Below are positions 1 to 6,337 of a stretch of DNA of 19,131 nucleotides, piece after piece. This stretch comes from VRUE01 sp036406595 (GTDB taxonomy: Bacteria > Actinomycetota > Thermoleophilia > Solirubrobacterales > 70-9), in assembly GCA_036406595.1 (NCBI GenBank), contig DASXAR010000056.1, positions 1 to 19,131 on the forward strand, given 5' to 3'. Within the stretch, counting starts at the first letter, position 1, and each line of letters begins with the position of its first letter. The translations under genes and the position numbers were made by a program. The notes below the pieces were generated by a model. That model saw nothing but the letters and a program-made list of their open reading frames with translations. It was not told the DNA's origin and searched no databases.

Positions 1-108
1 CAGGGTTGATATCGCCGTCCTCTCGGGCAATCGCTCAAGCGCAAACTCACCCAGAGCGATGACGACCGACGTATCGAGTAAACCGCGCCCCTCGGGCGCT
101 TCAGCCAC
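1..108 (-). CDS. PIN-domain (VapC-type) toxin, N-terminal fragment
   Basis: This gene runs off the left edge, and only its first 36 codons are visible. The frame opens with GTG at 108, inside the end of the antitoxin gene (8-base overlap GTGGCTGA), which is the usual translational coupling of toxin-antitoxin pairs. The visible peptide contains LLDTSVVIAL, the first strand of a PIN domain; Asp12 would be the first of the acidic residues that bind Mg2+ in VapC ribonucleases. The remaining acidic residues lie outside the window, so activity cannot be judged. Family knowledge: VapC toxins cleave tRNA or rRNA and are held inactive by the cognate antitoxin encoded just upstream, as here. Confidence 0.72.
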   Translation of the reverse strand, partial: MAEAPEGRGLLDTSVVIALGEFALERLPERTAISTL

Positions 109-364
109 GCGGCGTAGGATCCTGATCGACGTAGCGATCGATGTCGGCGCGGAACCGCTCGTAGTCGACGTGGGGCGCGCCCTCGAAGAGAGCGACAAGC
201 TCCTCTCTCGGAATGAACTTGCGCTTGCGGATCGGCCGCAGTTCGCCGACGGGGATCCCGTTGCGGGTGACGATGAAGTCCTCTCCCCCGTCGAGGGCTC
301 GCATGACCTCGCCGCTCTTGTTGCGCAGTTCACGCTGGGTCAGCTTCCGCGTCATGCCAGCCAT
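101..364 (-). CDS. Phd/YefM-family antitoxin
   Basis: This is an 87-residue protein, or 84 residues if it starts at the second ATG at 355. MTRKLTQRELRNKSGEVMRAL followed by EDFIVTRNGIPVGELRPI is the typical Phd/YefM fold: a DNA-binding N-terminal half with a strand-turn-strand ending in 'GxPVxxL'. The acidic C-terminal tail (about residues 52-87) would wrap around the toxin. It overlaps the downstream PIN toxin by 8 bases. Its start lies inside the 3' end of the upstream hypothetical gene, so the pair may be read from the upstream transcript. I see no private promoter or operator palindrome. By family, the antitoxin neutralises the toxin and represses its own operon. Confidence 0.85.
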   Translation of the reverse strand: MAGMTRKLTQRELRNKSGEVMRALDGGEDFIVTRNGIPVGELRPIRKRKFIPREELVALFEGAPHVDYERFRADIDRYVDQDPTPRG

Positions 365-1040
365 CGTAGCACGCGTGCCACGATCGACCGTCGACGCTCA
401 GCGAGCGGCCGCAGATCGAGCCGGGGAGCGCACCGCCGCCGCCTGCCGGCAGGGCGCCCAGCAGGGCGCGGCGGGCGGCGAGCCAGCCGAGCGGGCGCTT
501 GAGGACGCTGACACGGAGGCCGTGGTCAAGCAGGTCGCGGGCGGCGAGCGCCGCCAGCGCGCGGTCCTCCCCGAGGTTGGCGCGCAGCAGGGCCGCGGTG
601 GGCCGGACACGAGGCTCGGCGAGCAGCGGCTGCAGCAACGCAGGCGGCAAGTGGACGACGCAGGTGGACTCGCGAACGAGCGGCAGCGCCGCCGCAATCT
701 GCTCGGTCCCGCCAAGATCGGGGGGCAACCTCAGCAAGCAGATCGCTCCGCGCGAGGCGACGCCAACCTCTGGCAGGTGGACAGCCAGCCGCTCCTCGAG
801 CTCGCGCGCCGCAGCCGTCGCAACCAGCGAGGGACGCAGCGGGCGACCCTCGGCGAGCTCGATCAAGAGGGCCGCCCGGTCGGGATCCGAGCCGGCGCAG
901 GCCAGCGCCGCGGCGGCTGCTCGCGCACCGGTCGCAGCGCCAACCGACGCCACCACCGCGATCGGGCTCGCCGCGGTCGGGGAATCCGCGGCCAGGGGAT
1001 TGGTTAAGGGCGCACCCGCCCGCGCGCTCACTCTGCTCAT
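330..1040 (-). CDS. Hypothetical protein of a Tad-like gene group, degenerate P-loop-like N-terminus
   Basis: This 236-residue protein is Ala/Leu/Arg-rich and I do not recognise its family. The start is ATG at 1040, which overlaps the stop of the TadE-like gene as ATGA; the same frame is open further upstream, but that part overlaps the TadE gene and looks like a shadow. Residues 27-47 (IAVVASVGAATGARAAAAALA) resemble the first strand and loop of MinD/CpaE-like P-loop ATPases, but the Walker-A Lys-Ser/Thr is missing. Residues 57-75 (ALLIELAEGRPLRPSL) fit the second strand of that fold. A catalytically dead CpaE/TadZ-like relative in a pilus locus is therefore possible, but weakly supported. 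The 3' end overlaps the antitoxin gene by 35 bases. Confidence 0.65.
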   Translation of the reverse strand: MSRVSARAGAPLTNPLAADSPTAASPIAVVASVGAATGARAAAAALACAGSDPDRAALLIELAEGRPLRPSLVATAAARELEERLAVHLPEVGVASRGAICLLRLPPDLGGTEQIAAALPLVRESTCVVHLPPALLQPLLAEPRVRPTAALLRANLGEDRALAALAARDLLDHGLRVSVLKRPLGWLAARRALLGALPAGGGGALPGSICGRSLSVDGRSWHACYDGWHDAEADPA

Positions 1041-1417
1041 CGTGGCCTCGCGACCGCGCTGGAGGTGACGGCGAGTCGCTCGGCGAGCGCCGGCAACGGC
1101 GAGGGCGGCAGCAGGCGCACGGTGACCCGACCGCCGCTCACCGAGACGTCCACCTCGTCCTCCGCCCAGCCGGGCAGCGCATCGCGCACCGCAGTGATCG
1201 CCGGCCGGCCCGAAGCGAGCGCGAGTGCCCCCGCCTCGGCGGCGCCGTCGGCCAGGGTCAGCGCGTAGCCGGTCGCCAGCAGTTGCAGGGCGAGCAGGCC
1301 GGCGAGCAGCAGCGCCGGCAGCGCCGCGACCAGCTCGACCGTCGCCTGCCCCCCCTCCCTTCCGGTGTGCCCTATGCACCTCTGACGGGGATAGAGCACA
1401 GCGGAAGCCCTATTCAT
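1037..1417 (-). CDS. TadE-like pilus-locus membrane protein
   Basis: This 126-residue protein has a basic/hydrophilic N-terminus (about 1-22), then EGGQATVELVAALPALLLAGLLALQLL. That is the TadE signature: a Gly-rich prepilin-like segment followed immediately by one transmembrane helix. The rest is a small predicted extracytoplasmic domain. TadE/TadF proteins are pseudopilins of the Flp/Tad type IVb pilus system, made with prepilin-like leaders. The ATG at 1417 overlaps the stop of the preceding TadE-like gene by 8 bases (ATGAATAG), and its own stop overlaps the next gene by 4. No Tad ATPase, TadB/C or prepilin gene is in the window, so the group is either partial here or continues to the left. 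Confidence 0.75.
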   Translation of the reverse strand: MNRASAVLYPRQRCIGHTGREGGQATVELVAALPALLLAGLLALQLLATGYALTLADGAAEAGALALASGRPAITAVRDALPGWAEDEVDVSVSGGRVTVRLLPPSPLPALAERLAVTSSAVARPR

Positions 1418-1763
1418 CGCCGGGCTCCAGCGAGGCGCCGGCGCTTACCGTCAGCTCCGGCATGCCCGGCAGCAGGCGGGGGATCGGGACGTGGACCGAG
1501 ATCGGGTCGCCGTCGTCGACCTCCGCTCCCCGTCGCATCGGACCCGGCAGCGCCCCCCGCGCCGCTGCCCGCGGGTCCCCGCCGACGATCGCCGCCCGCG
1601 CCCCCGCCCGCGCCGCGACCCCCGCCGACCACAGCGCCGCCCCCGCGGCGGCGATCTGTGCCGCCACCAAGACCGCCAGCAGCAGGAACGGGATCACCCC
1701 GATCAACTCGACCGAGGCGGTCCCGCCCTCCCTGCGAGAGCTGCTGACGATCTGGGGCGGCAC
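1410..1763 (-). CDS. TadE-like pilus-locus membrane protein
   Basis: This is a second TadE-like protein of 117 residues. Around residues 11-36, REGGTASVELIGVIPFLLLA shows the short basic leader, the Gly-Gly-Thr-Ala-Ser-Val-Glu-Leu prepilin-like junction and one transmembrane helix. An Ala-rich helix and a short beta-rich tail follow. It is a paralogue in layout of the downstream TadE-like protein, and the two genes overlap by 8 bases, so they probably act as a TadE/TadF-like pair. A 76-base gap with a small hairpin separates it from the membrane-protein gene upstream, so the phosphate operon may stop before it or be attenuated there. Confidence 0.77.
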   Translation of the reverse strand: MPPQIVSSSRREGGTASVELIGVIPFLLLAVLVAAQIAAAGAALWSAGVAARAGARAAIVGGDPRAAARGALPGPMRRGAEVDDGDPISVHVPIPRLLPGMPELTVSAGASLEPGDE

Positions 1764-1784
1764 TCCCAGACCGTTCCAGGGTTC

Positions 1785-1803
1785 AGCGCACGCGTGGTGC
1801 GCT
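1785..1803 (-). terminator. Small stem-loop between a membrane-protein gene and the tadE-like genes
   Basis: AGCGCAC (1785-1791) and GTGCGCT (1797-1803) form a perfect 7-bp stem with a 5-base loop. It lies in the 76-base gap between the stop at 1840 and the start at 1763. No T-run follows on either strand, so it is at best a weak terminator, attenuator or RNA-processing site. Confidence 0.3.
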
Positions 1804-1839
1804 CAGGCAAAGGATTCGGTCAAGCCTCTGTGACGGAAC

Positions 1840-2190
1840 TCAGTACGTGTTGGCTTCGATCCAGATCCGCCAGATCGCCGCGACCGAGGCGCCGAGCAGG
1901 AGGATCCAGGCGAGCGTGCCGCCGCCGCTGGCGAAGAGCTCGTCGCTGCCGGCGATCAGCAGCGCGATCAAACCGAGCGCGCCGTAGAGGATCGCGCGGC
2001 GGCCGTCGCTCAAGGTCGCCAGCGTCAGCTGCCGCTGCCGGCTGAGGACGAAGAGCATCCACGCAATCGCCGCGAGGAACCCCATCGAGATCGCCGTCAG
2101 GACCACTTCGGCCGCATTGCCGCCGGCCGGAAGGAACGCGACCGCCAGTGCCAGCAGCATGATCAGCGCGACATCGCGCAAAGCGCGCAT
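1840..2190 (-). CDS. Small integral membrane protein, function unknown
   Basis: This 116-residue protein has four likely transmembrane segments, at about residues 5-25, 30-48, 68-84 and 92-110. A basic cytoplasmic loop (LSRQRQLTLATLSDGRR) lies between the second and third. I do not recognise the family. It starts at ATG 2190, only 19 bases after the stop of the preceding small membrane protein, in line with pit and the DUF47 gene, so it is probably the last member of the phosphate transport/polyphosphate operon. A role with Pit or in envelope adaptation is inference from position only. Confidence 0.7.
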   Translation of the reverse strand: MRALRDVALIMLLALAVAFLPAGGNAAEVVLTAISMGFLAAIAWMLFVLSRQRQLTLATLSDGRRAILYGALGLIALLIAGSDELFASGGGTLAWILLLGASVAAIWRIWIEANTY

Positions 2191-2209
2191 ATCGAGATTG
2201 TAAGCGGCG

Positions 2210-2446
2210 CTACTTGCTGGTCATGACGACGATGCCGACGACGACTGCGCCGAGCGTCCCGCCGAGGGCAAGGAGGCCCAGAGCCGCGGCACCACCGGCA
2301 GCGACCGGTCGGTCGCTGCGGCTCAGCTCCACGAACCGGGCGGCACCCCAGATCGCGACCGAGAACACCGCCGTGATCCCCACCCCCGCGACAAGCGATG
2401 CCACCACGGTTTCGAGCAGCTCCCGGGTCTCGACGACGACCGCCAT
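2210..2446 (-). CDS. Two-helix membrane protein downstream of pit, function unknown
   Basis: This 78-residue protein has two hydrophobic helices, at about residues 13-37 and 49-75, joined by a short charged loop (ELSRSDR). A GTG at 2455 is possible, but the ATG at 2446 is better: AGGTGGG lies 4 bases before it as a ribosome binding site, and the GTG is itself part of that sequence. It begins 9 bases after the pit stop codon, so it is almost certainly co-transcribed with pit. No family is recognised. Confidence 0.68.
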   Translation of the reverse strand: MAVVVETRELLETVVASLVAGVGITAVFSVAIWGAARFVELSRSDRPVAAGGAAALGLLALGGTLGAVVVGIVVMTSK

Positions 2447-2455
2447 CGCGCCCAC

Positions 2456-3553
2456 CTAGCTCGCCGGAAGCGGCGCGCCCTGCTGGGAGCGACGAACGAA
2501 TAGGGCCGCGATCAGCGAGAGCGACGTCAGAGTGACGATGACCGGCCCGAGCGCGCCGGTCCCGAAGATGCGCGTGACGCCGTACGCGGCCGCGCCGATC
2601 AAAGCCGCCGCCGGAAGCGTGAGGAGCCAGGCGACGACGATGTTGCCGGCGACGCCCCATCGGACCGCCGAGAGGCGCTTGCCGGCGCCGGCGCCCATCA
2701 CGCCGCCGTTGATCACGTGGGTGGTCGAGAGCGGAAAGCCGAAATGGGTCGAGGCGAGGATCACCGCGGCCCCCGCCCCCTGAGCCGAGAATCCCTGCGC
2801 CGCGTCCATTTTGATGATCCGGGTGCCCGTGGTGCGGATGATCCGCCAGCCGCCCGAGTAGGTGCCGAGCGCGATCGCCGTCGCCGCCGAGACGATCACC
2901 CATAGCGGCGGGTCCGAGTTGGCGCTGAGCGTCCCGTTGGCGACCAGGGCGAGGGTGATCACGCCCATCGTCTTCTGCGCGTCGTTTGTTCCGTGTGCGA
3001 ATGCGAGCAGCCCGCCGGAGACGATCTGGCCGTACCTGAACCCCCGGGTGACGGTTCCCGGCCGCTGCCTCCCCACCACCCTGTAGACGACCCCGATCCC
3101 GATCCCCGCGACCGCGAAGGCGAGGATCGGAGCGACCACGGCGGGCACCAGGACCTTGCCGACCAGGCCGTCGGCGAGCACCGCGTCAAAGCCGGAGGCC
3201 GCCACCGCCGAGCCGACGACTCCTCCGATCAGCGCATGCGAGGAGCTCGAGGGCAACCCCAACCACCAGGTGATGAGATTCCAGGCGATCGCACCGATCA
3301 GGCCCGCGAAGACGACGGTCGGAGTGACCACGGCAGCGTCGACCACGTCATTGGCGACCGTCGCGGCGACCGAGATCGAGATGAAGGCACCGGCGAAGTT
3401 GAGCAGCGAAGCCAGGCCGATCGCGACCTGAGGGCTCGCTGCGCGGGTCGAGATCGAAGTCGCGACGACGTTCGCCGTGTCGTGGAACCCGTTCGTGAAG
3501 TCGAAGGCCAGGGCGGTCCCGACGACGATTACGAGGATGACGTCAGAGCTCAC
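2456..3553 (-). CDS. pit: PiT-family inorganic phosphate transporter
   Basis: This 365-residue polytopic membrane protein carries the two PiT signature repeats. They are DFTNGFHDTANVVATSI at about 18-34 and GFPLSTTHVINGGVMGAG at about 272-289. GLPSSSSHALIGG (about 99-111) and AFAHGTNDAQKTMG (about 184-197) are the matching conserved loops. PiT proteins take up metal-phosphate complexes with protons, at lower affinity than Pst. It starts 4 bases after the stop of the DUF47 gene, a pairing found in many bacteria in which the DUF47 protein modulates Pit. Its place in an operon headed by a PHO box is notable because pit is constitutive in some bacteria. Confidence 0.95.
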   Translation of the reverse strand: MSSDVILVIVVGTALAFDFTNGFHDTANVVATSISTRAASPQVAIGLASLLNFAGAFISISVAATVANDVVDAAVVTPTVVFAGLIGAIAWNLITWWLGLPSSSSHALIGGVVGSAVAASGFDAVLADGLVGKVLVPAVVAPILAFAVAGIGIGVVYRVVGRQRPGTVTRGFRYGQIVSGGLLAFAHGTNDAQKTMGVITLALVANGTLSANSDPPLWVIVSAATAIALGTYSGGWRIIRTTGTRIIKMDAAQGFSAQGAGAAVILASTHFGFPLSTTHVINGGVMGAGAGKRLSAVRWGVAGNIVVAWLLTLPAAALIGAAAYGVTRIFGTGALGPVIVTLTSLSLIAALFVRRSQQGAPLPAS

Positions 3554-3557
3554 GCCG

Positions 3558-4187
3558 TCAGGAATTTTTGATGACGATTCCCTCGATGATCTGGGCCGCC
3601 GTCTCGGTGGCGTCGATCGCGTTCTCGAGCACCGCGAAGATGTCCTTCCAGCGAATCACGACCATCGGGTCGATTCCGTTCGAGAAGAGCGAGGCGACCG
3701 CGTCGCGGGAGATCCTGTCGCCGTCGTTCTCGAGCCTGTGGATCTCGATCCAGTATTTCTCGAGGTTCTTGAATTCGGGCAGGTGCTCGAGTCCCTCGGC
3801 CAGCTGCTCGCAGGCGCCGACGAGGACCTTGGTCAGCGCCTGGGCCTGCTCCATCGGCGCCTCGATCTGGTAGAGGCCGAGGAAGTCGGCGGCCTCCTCG
3901 GTGTAGTCGACGATGTCGTCCATCTGAGTGGCGAGGTCGTAGATGTCCTCGCGGTCGAGCGGCGTTACGAAGGTGGAGTTGAGACGCTGGACGATGTTGT
4001 GGGTGATCCGGTCTCCCTCCTGCTCGGCCTTGAGGATCTCCCGCGAGAGCCCGGCATCGTCGGGCCACGTGGCCATCATCTGGTCGAGCAGCCGCGCCGC
4101 GTGGAGAGCATTCTGCCCGGCCTCGATGAAGAAGTCGAAGAAGGTGCGGTCGCGCGGCAGTAGGGAGAGGCGGGCCACCTCGGCCAT
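3558..4187 (-). CDS. DUF47 / PhoU-like putative Pit accessory protein
   Basis: This 209-residue, mostly helical soluble protein has no signal or membrane segment. It has the two-repeat PhoU-like layout of DUF47 proteins (often labelled 'phosphate transport regulator', or YkaA-like). Acidic helix motifs such as AEQEGDRITHNI, QMDDIVDYTEEAADFL and LENDGDRISRDAV match the E/DxxxD metal-cluster motifs of PhoU proteins. The open frame extends far upstream, but that part is the shadow of ppk; the ATG at 4187 gives the family length. The pit gene follows at once. By analogy it controls Pit activity or links Pit to signalling; it is distinct from the true PhoU encoded at 9.7-10.4 kb. Confidence 0.9.
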   Translation of the reverse strand: MAEVARLSLLPRDRTFFDFFIEAGQNALHAARLLDQMMATWPDDAGLSREILKAEQEGDRITHNIVQRLNSTFVTPLDREDIYDLATQMDDIVDYTEEAADFLGLYQIEAPMEQAQALTKVLVGACEQLAEGLEHLPEFKNLEKYWIEIHRLENDGDRISRDAVASLFSNGIDPMVVIRWKDIFAVLENAIDATETAAQIIEGIVIKNS

Positions 4188-4216
4188 CCTATTGGTCCGG
4201 AAGGCCGCGCCGGCGC

Positions 4217-6328
4217 TTAACCGACCGCTCCGGCGAGCTGCTCGGCGGCTCGGGCGAGGTGGCGTTCGCGCAGCTCCTCCTGAGCGCTGCGCCTCTCCCC
4301 ATCGGGGGCCTCGAGCCTTCGCCATTCGCCGTCGGCGCCGAGCTCCCAGGAGTTTGAGTTGTCGGCCAGGCAGCGCTCCAGGACGTCGAGCAGCTCTTCG
4401 CGCAGCGGCTCGGACTCGATCGGTGTCACCAGCTCGACCCTCGAATCGAGGTTGCGCGGCATCAGGTCGGCGGACCCGGTCAGGATCCGCGTCTCCTCGC
4501 CCCGCCGGAAGGCGTAGATGCGCGAATGCTCGAGGAAGCGACCGACCACCGAGAGGACTCGGATGTTCTCCGAGACCCCGGGGACGCCGGGCCGCAGGCA
4601 GCAGATTCCGCGCACGTTGAGGTCGACCCGGACCCCGGCGCGGGACGCGTCGTAGAGCGCCTCGATGCACCGCGCATCGACCAGCGCGTTCATCTTCAAC
4701 GCGATGCGGGCCTCTTCGCCGGCCCGATGGGCCTCGATCGTCGCGCCGATCTCCTCGAGCAGCTTTTCGCGCATCGTCGTCGGCGAGACCAGGACCTTGC
4801 GGTACTCGGCCGGCCGCCCGTATCCGGTCAGGTAGTTGAACATCTCCGCGACGTCGGCTCCGATCTCGGGGTCGGCCGTGAACAGCCCCAGGTCGGTGTA
4901 GAGGCGGGCGGTGGTCGGGTTGTAGTTGCCGGTGCCGATGTGGACGTACTCGCGCACCCGCTCCCCCTCGCGGCGGGCGACGAGAATTGCCTTGACGTGC
5001 GTCTTCAGGCCGGGGATGCCGTAGACCACATGGACGCCGGCCTCCTCCAGGGCCTTTGCCCAGTGGATGTTCGCCTCCTCGTCGAAGCGAGCTTTCAGCT
5101 CCACCATGCAGACCGCCTGCTTGCCACGTTCCGATGCGCGGATCAGCGCCGGCACGAGAGAGGAGTCGTCGCTGGTCCGGTACACGGTCTGCTTGATGGC
5201 GAGCACGTCGGGGTCGGCGACGGCCTGCTCGACGAAGCGCTCCACCGAGCTGGCAAAGGAATCGTAGGGATGGTGGACGAGCACGTCGCCCTGCCGGATC
5301 GTCGCGAACATGTCGACCGGCCCGTCCTCCTCGCCACGCAACCGAGGCTGGGTGACGGGGCTCCACGGCTCGTAGCGGAGCTCGGCGTTTTGCGAGGCGT
5401 CGGCGACCCGGGTGAGGTCGGCGAGGTCGACCAGCCCGTCGACGTCGTAGACCTCCCGGTCTTCCAACCGCAGCGCGTCGATCAACTGGGCGCGGAGCGT
5501 CGGGTTCATGCCGGCGGCCACCTCAAGCCGCACCACCTCGCCGAAGCGACGGCGACGGAGCTCGTCCTGGACGGCCTGGAGCAGGTCGTCGGCCTCGTCG
5601 CTGACCGTGAAGTCCGCGTCGCGGGTCACCCGGAAATAGCCGTAGTCGATCACCTCGATGCCGGGAAAGAGGGCGTCCAGGTTCGCTGCGATCGCCTCCT
5701 CGAGAGGGACGAAGGCGCAGCCCTCCCCGCCGATCGTCAGGAAGCGACCGAGCAGCTCCTTCGGCACCTTCACGCGGGCGATGATCTCGGTGCCGCTCTC
5801 GGGATCGCGGAGCAGGACGCCGAGGCTGAGGGAGAGGTTCGAGATGTAGGGGAAGGGCCGCCCGAGCCCGACGACGAGGGGGGTCAGCGCCGGGAAGACC
5901 TGCTCGTGAAAGCGACTGTCGATCTCACGCCGCTCGGCCTCGTCGGCCGTGTCGAGCGTGACGATGCGCATTCCGTGCTCCTCCAGCGCGGGGCGCAGTT
6001 CGCCGTTGAAGCAGCTGTGCAGCCGGCTGTCCAGATCGAGGACGCGATTCTGGATCGCATCGATCTGCTCCCCCGGCGCCAGACCGTCGGGGCCGCGGGC
6101 GTCGATCCCGGCGTCGAGCTGGTCGAACAGCCCGGCGACCCTGACCATGAAGAACTCGTCCAGGTTGGAGGCGTAGATGGCGCAAAAGCGGACCCGCTCC
6201 AAAAGCGGGACATCCGCATCCTCGGCAAGCTCCAGCACCCGCTGATTGAAGTCCAGCCAGGAGAGCTCTCGGTTGAAGTAGAGGAGCGGATCGTCGATCA
6301 AGCCATCGTACTGAGCCGGTCTGGGCAT
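4217..6328 (-). CDS. ppk1: Polyphosphate kinase 1
   Basis: This 703-residue protein is typical PPK1 length and reversibly transfers the ATP gamma-phosphate to inorganic polyphosphate. It begins with the N domain (LLYFNRELSWLDFNQRVLE, about 15-33), followed by SNLDEFFMVRV. The catalytic half carries GLKTHVKAIL with His444, YVHIGTGNYNP with His463, and LEHSRIYAF with His601. The 157-residue spacing of His444 and His601 equals that of E. coli His435 (autophosphorylated) and His592, so the active site looks intact. It starts 9 bases after the PHP-glycosyltransferase stop and is followed 29 bases on by the DUF47 gene. Placement behind a PHO box suggests induction at low phosphate. Confidence 0.97.
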   Translation of the reverse strand: MPRPAQYDGLIDDPLLYFNRELSWLDFNQRVLELAEDADVPLLERVRFCAIYASNLDEFFMVRVAGLFDQLDAGIDARGPDGLAPGEQIDAIQNRVLDLDSRLHSCFNGELRPALEEHGMRIVTLDTADEAERREIDSRFHEQVFPALTPLVVGLGRPFPYISNLSLSLGVLLRDPESGTEIIARVKVPKELLGRFLTIGGEGCAFVPLEEAIAANLDALFPGIEVIDYGYFRVTRDADFTVSDEADDLLQAVQDELRRRRFGEVVRLEVAAGMNPTLRAQLIDALRLEDREVYDVDGLVDLADLTRVADASQNAELRYEPWSPVTQPRLRGEEDGPVDMFATIRQGDVLVHHPYDSFASSVERFVEQAVADPDVLAIKQTVYRTSDDSSLVPALIRASERGKQAVCMVELKARFDEEANIHWAKALEEAGVHVVYGIPGLKTHVKAILVARREGERVREYVHIGTGNYNPTTARLYTDLGLFTADPEIGADVAEMFNYLTGYGRPAEYRKVLVSPTTMREKLLEEIGATIEAHRAGEEARIALKMNALVDARCIEALYDASRAGVRVDLNVRGICCLRPGVPGVSENIRVLSVVGRFLEHSRIYAFRRGEETRILTGSADLMPRNLDSRVELVTPIESEPLREELLDVLERCLADNSNSWELGADGEWRRLEAPDGERRSAQEELRERHLARAAEQLAGAVG

Positions 6329-6337
6329 CCCGCTCGG

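Noticed and set aside
330..1379. Longer 349-residue version of the hypothetical gene next to tadE
   Set aside because: The first 113 residues overlap the TadE-like gene and are Arg/Gly-rich noise; the ATG at 1040 has a 4-base coupling overlap and gives a sensible protein.
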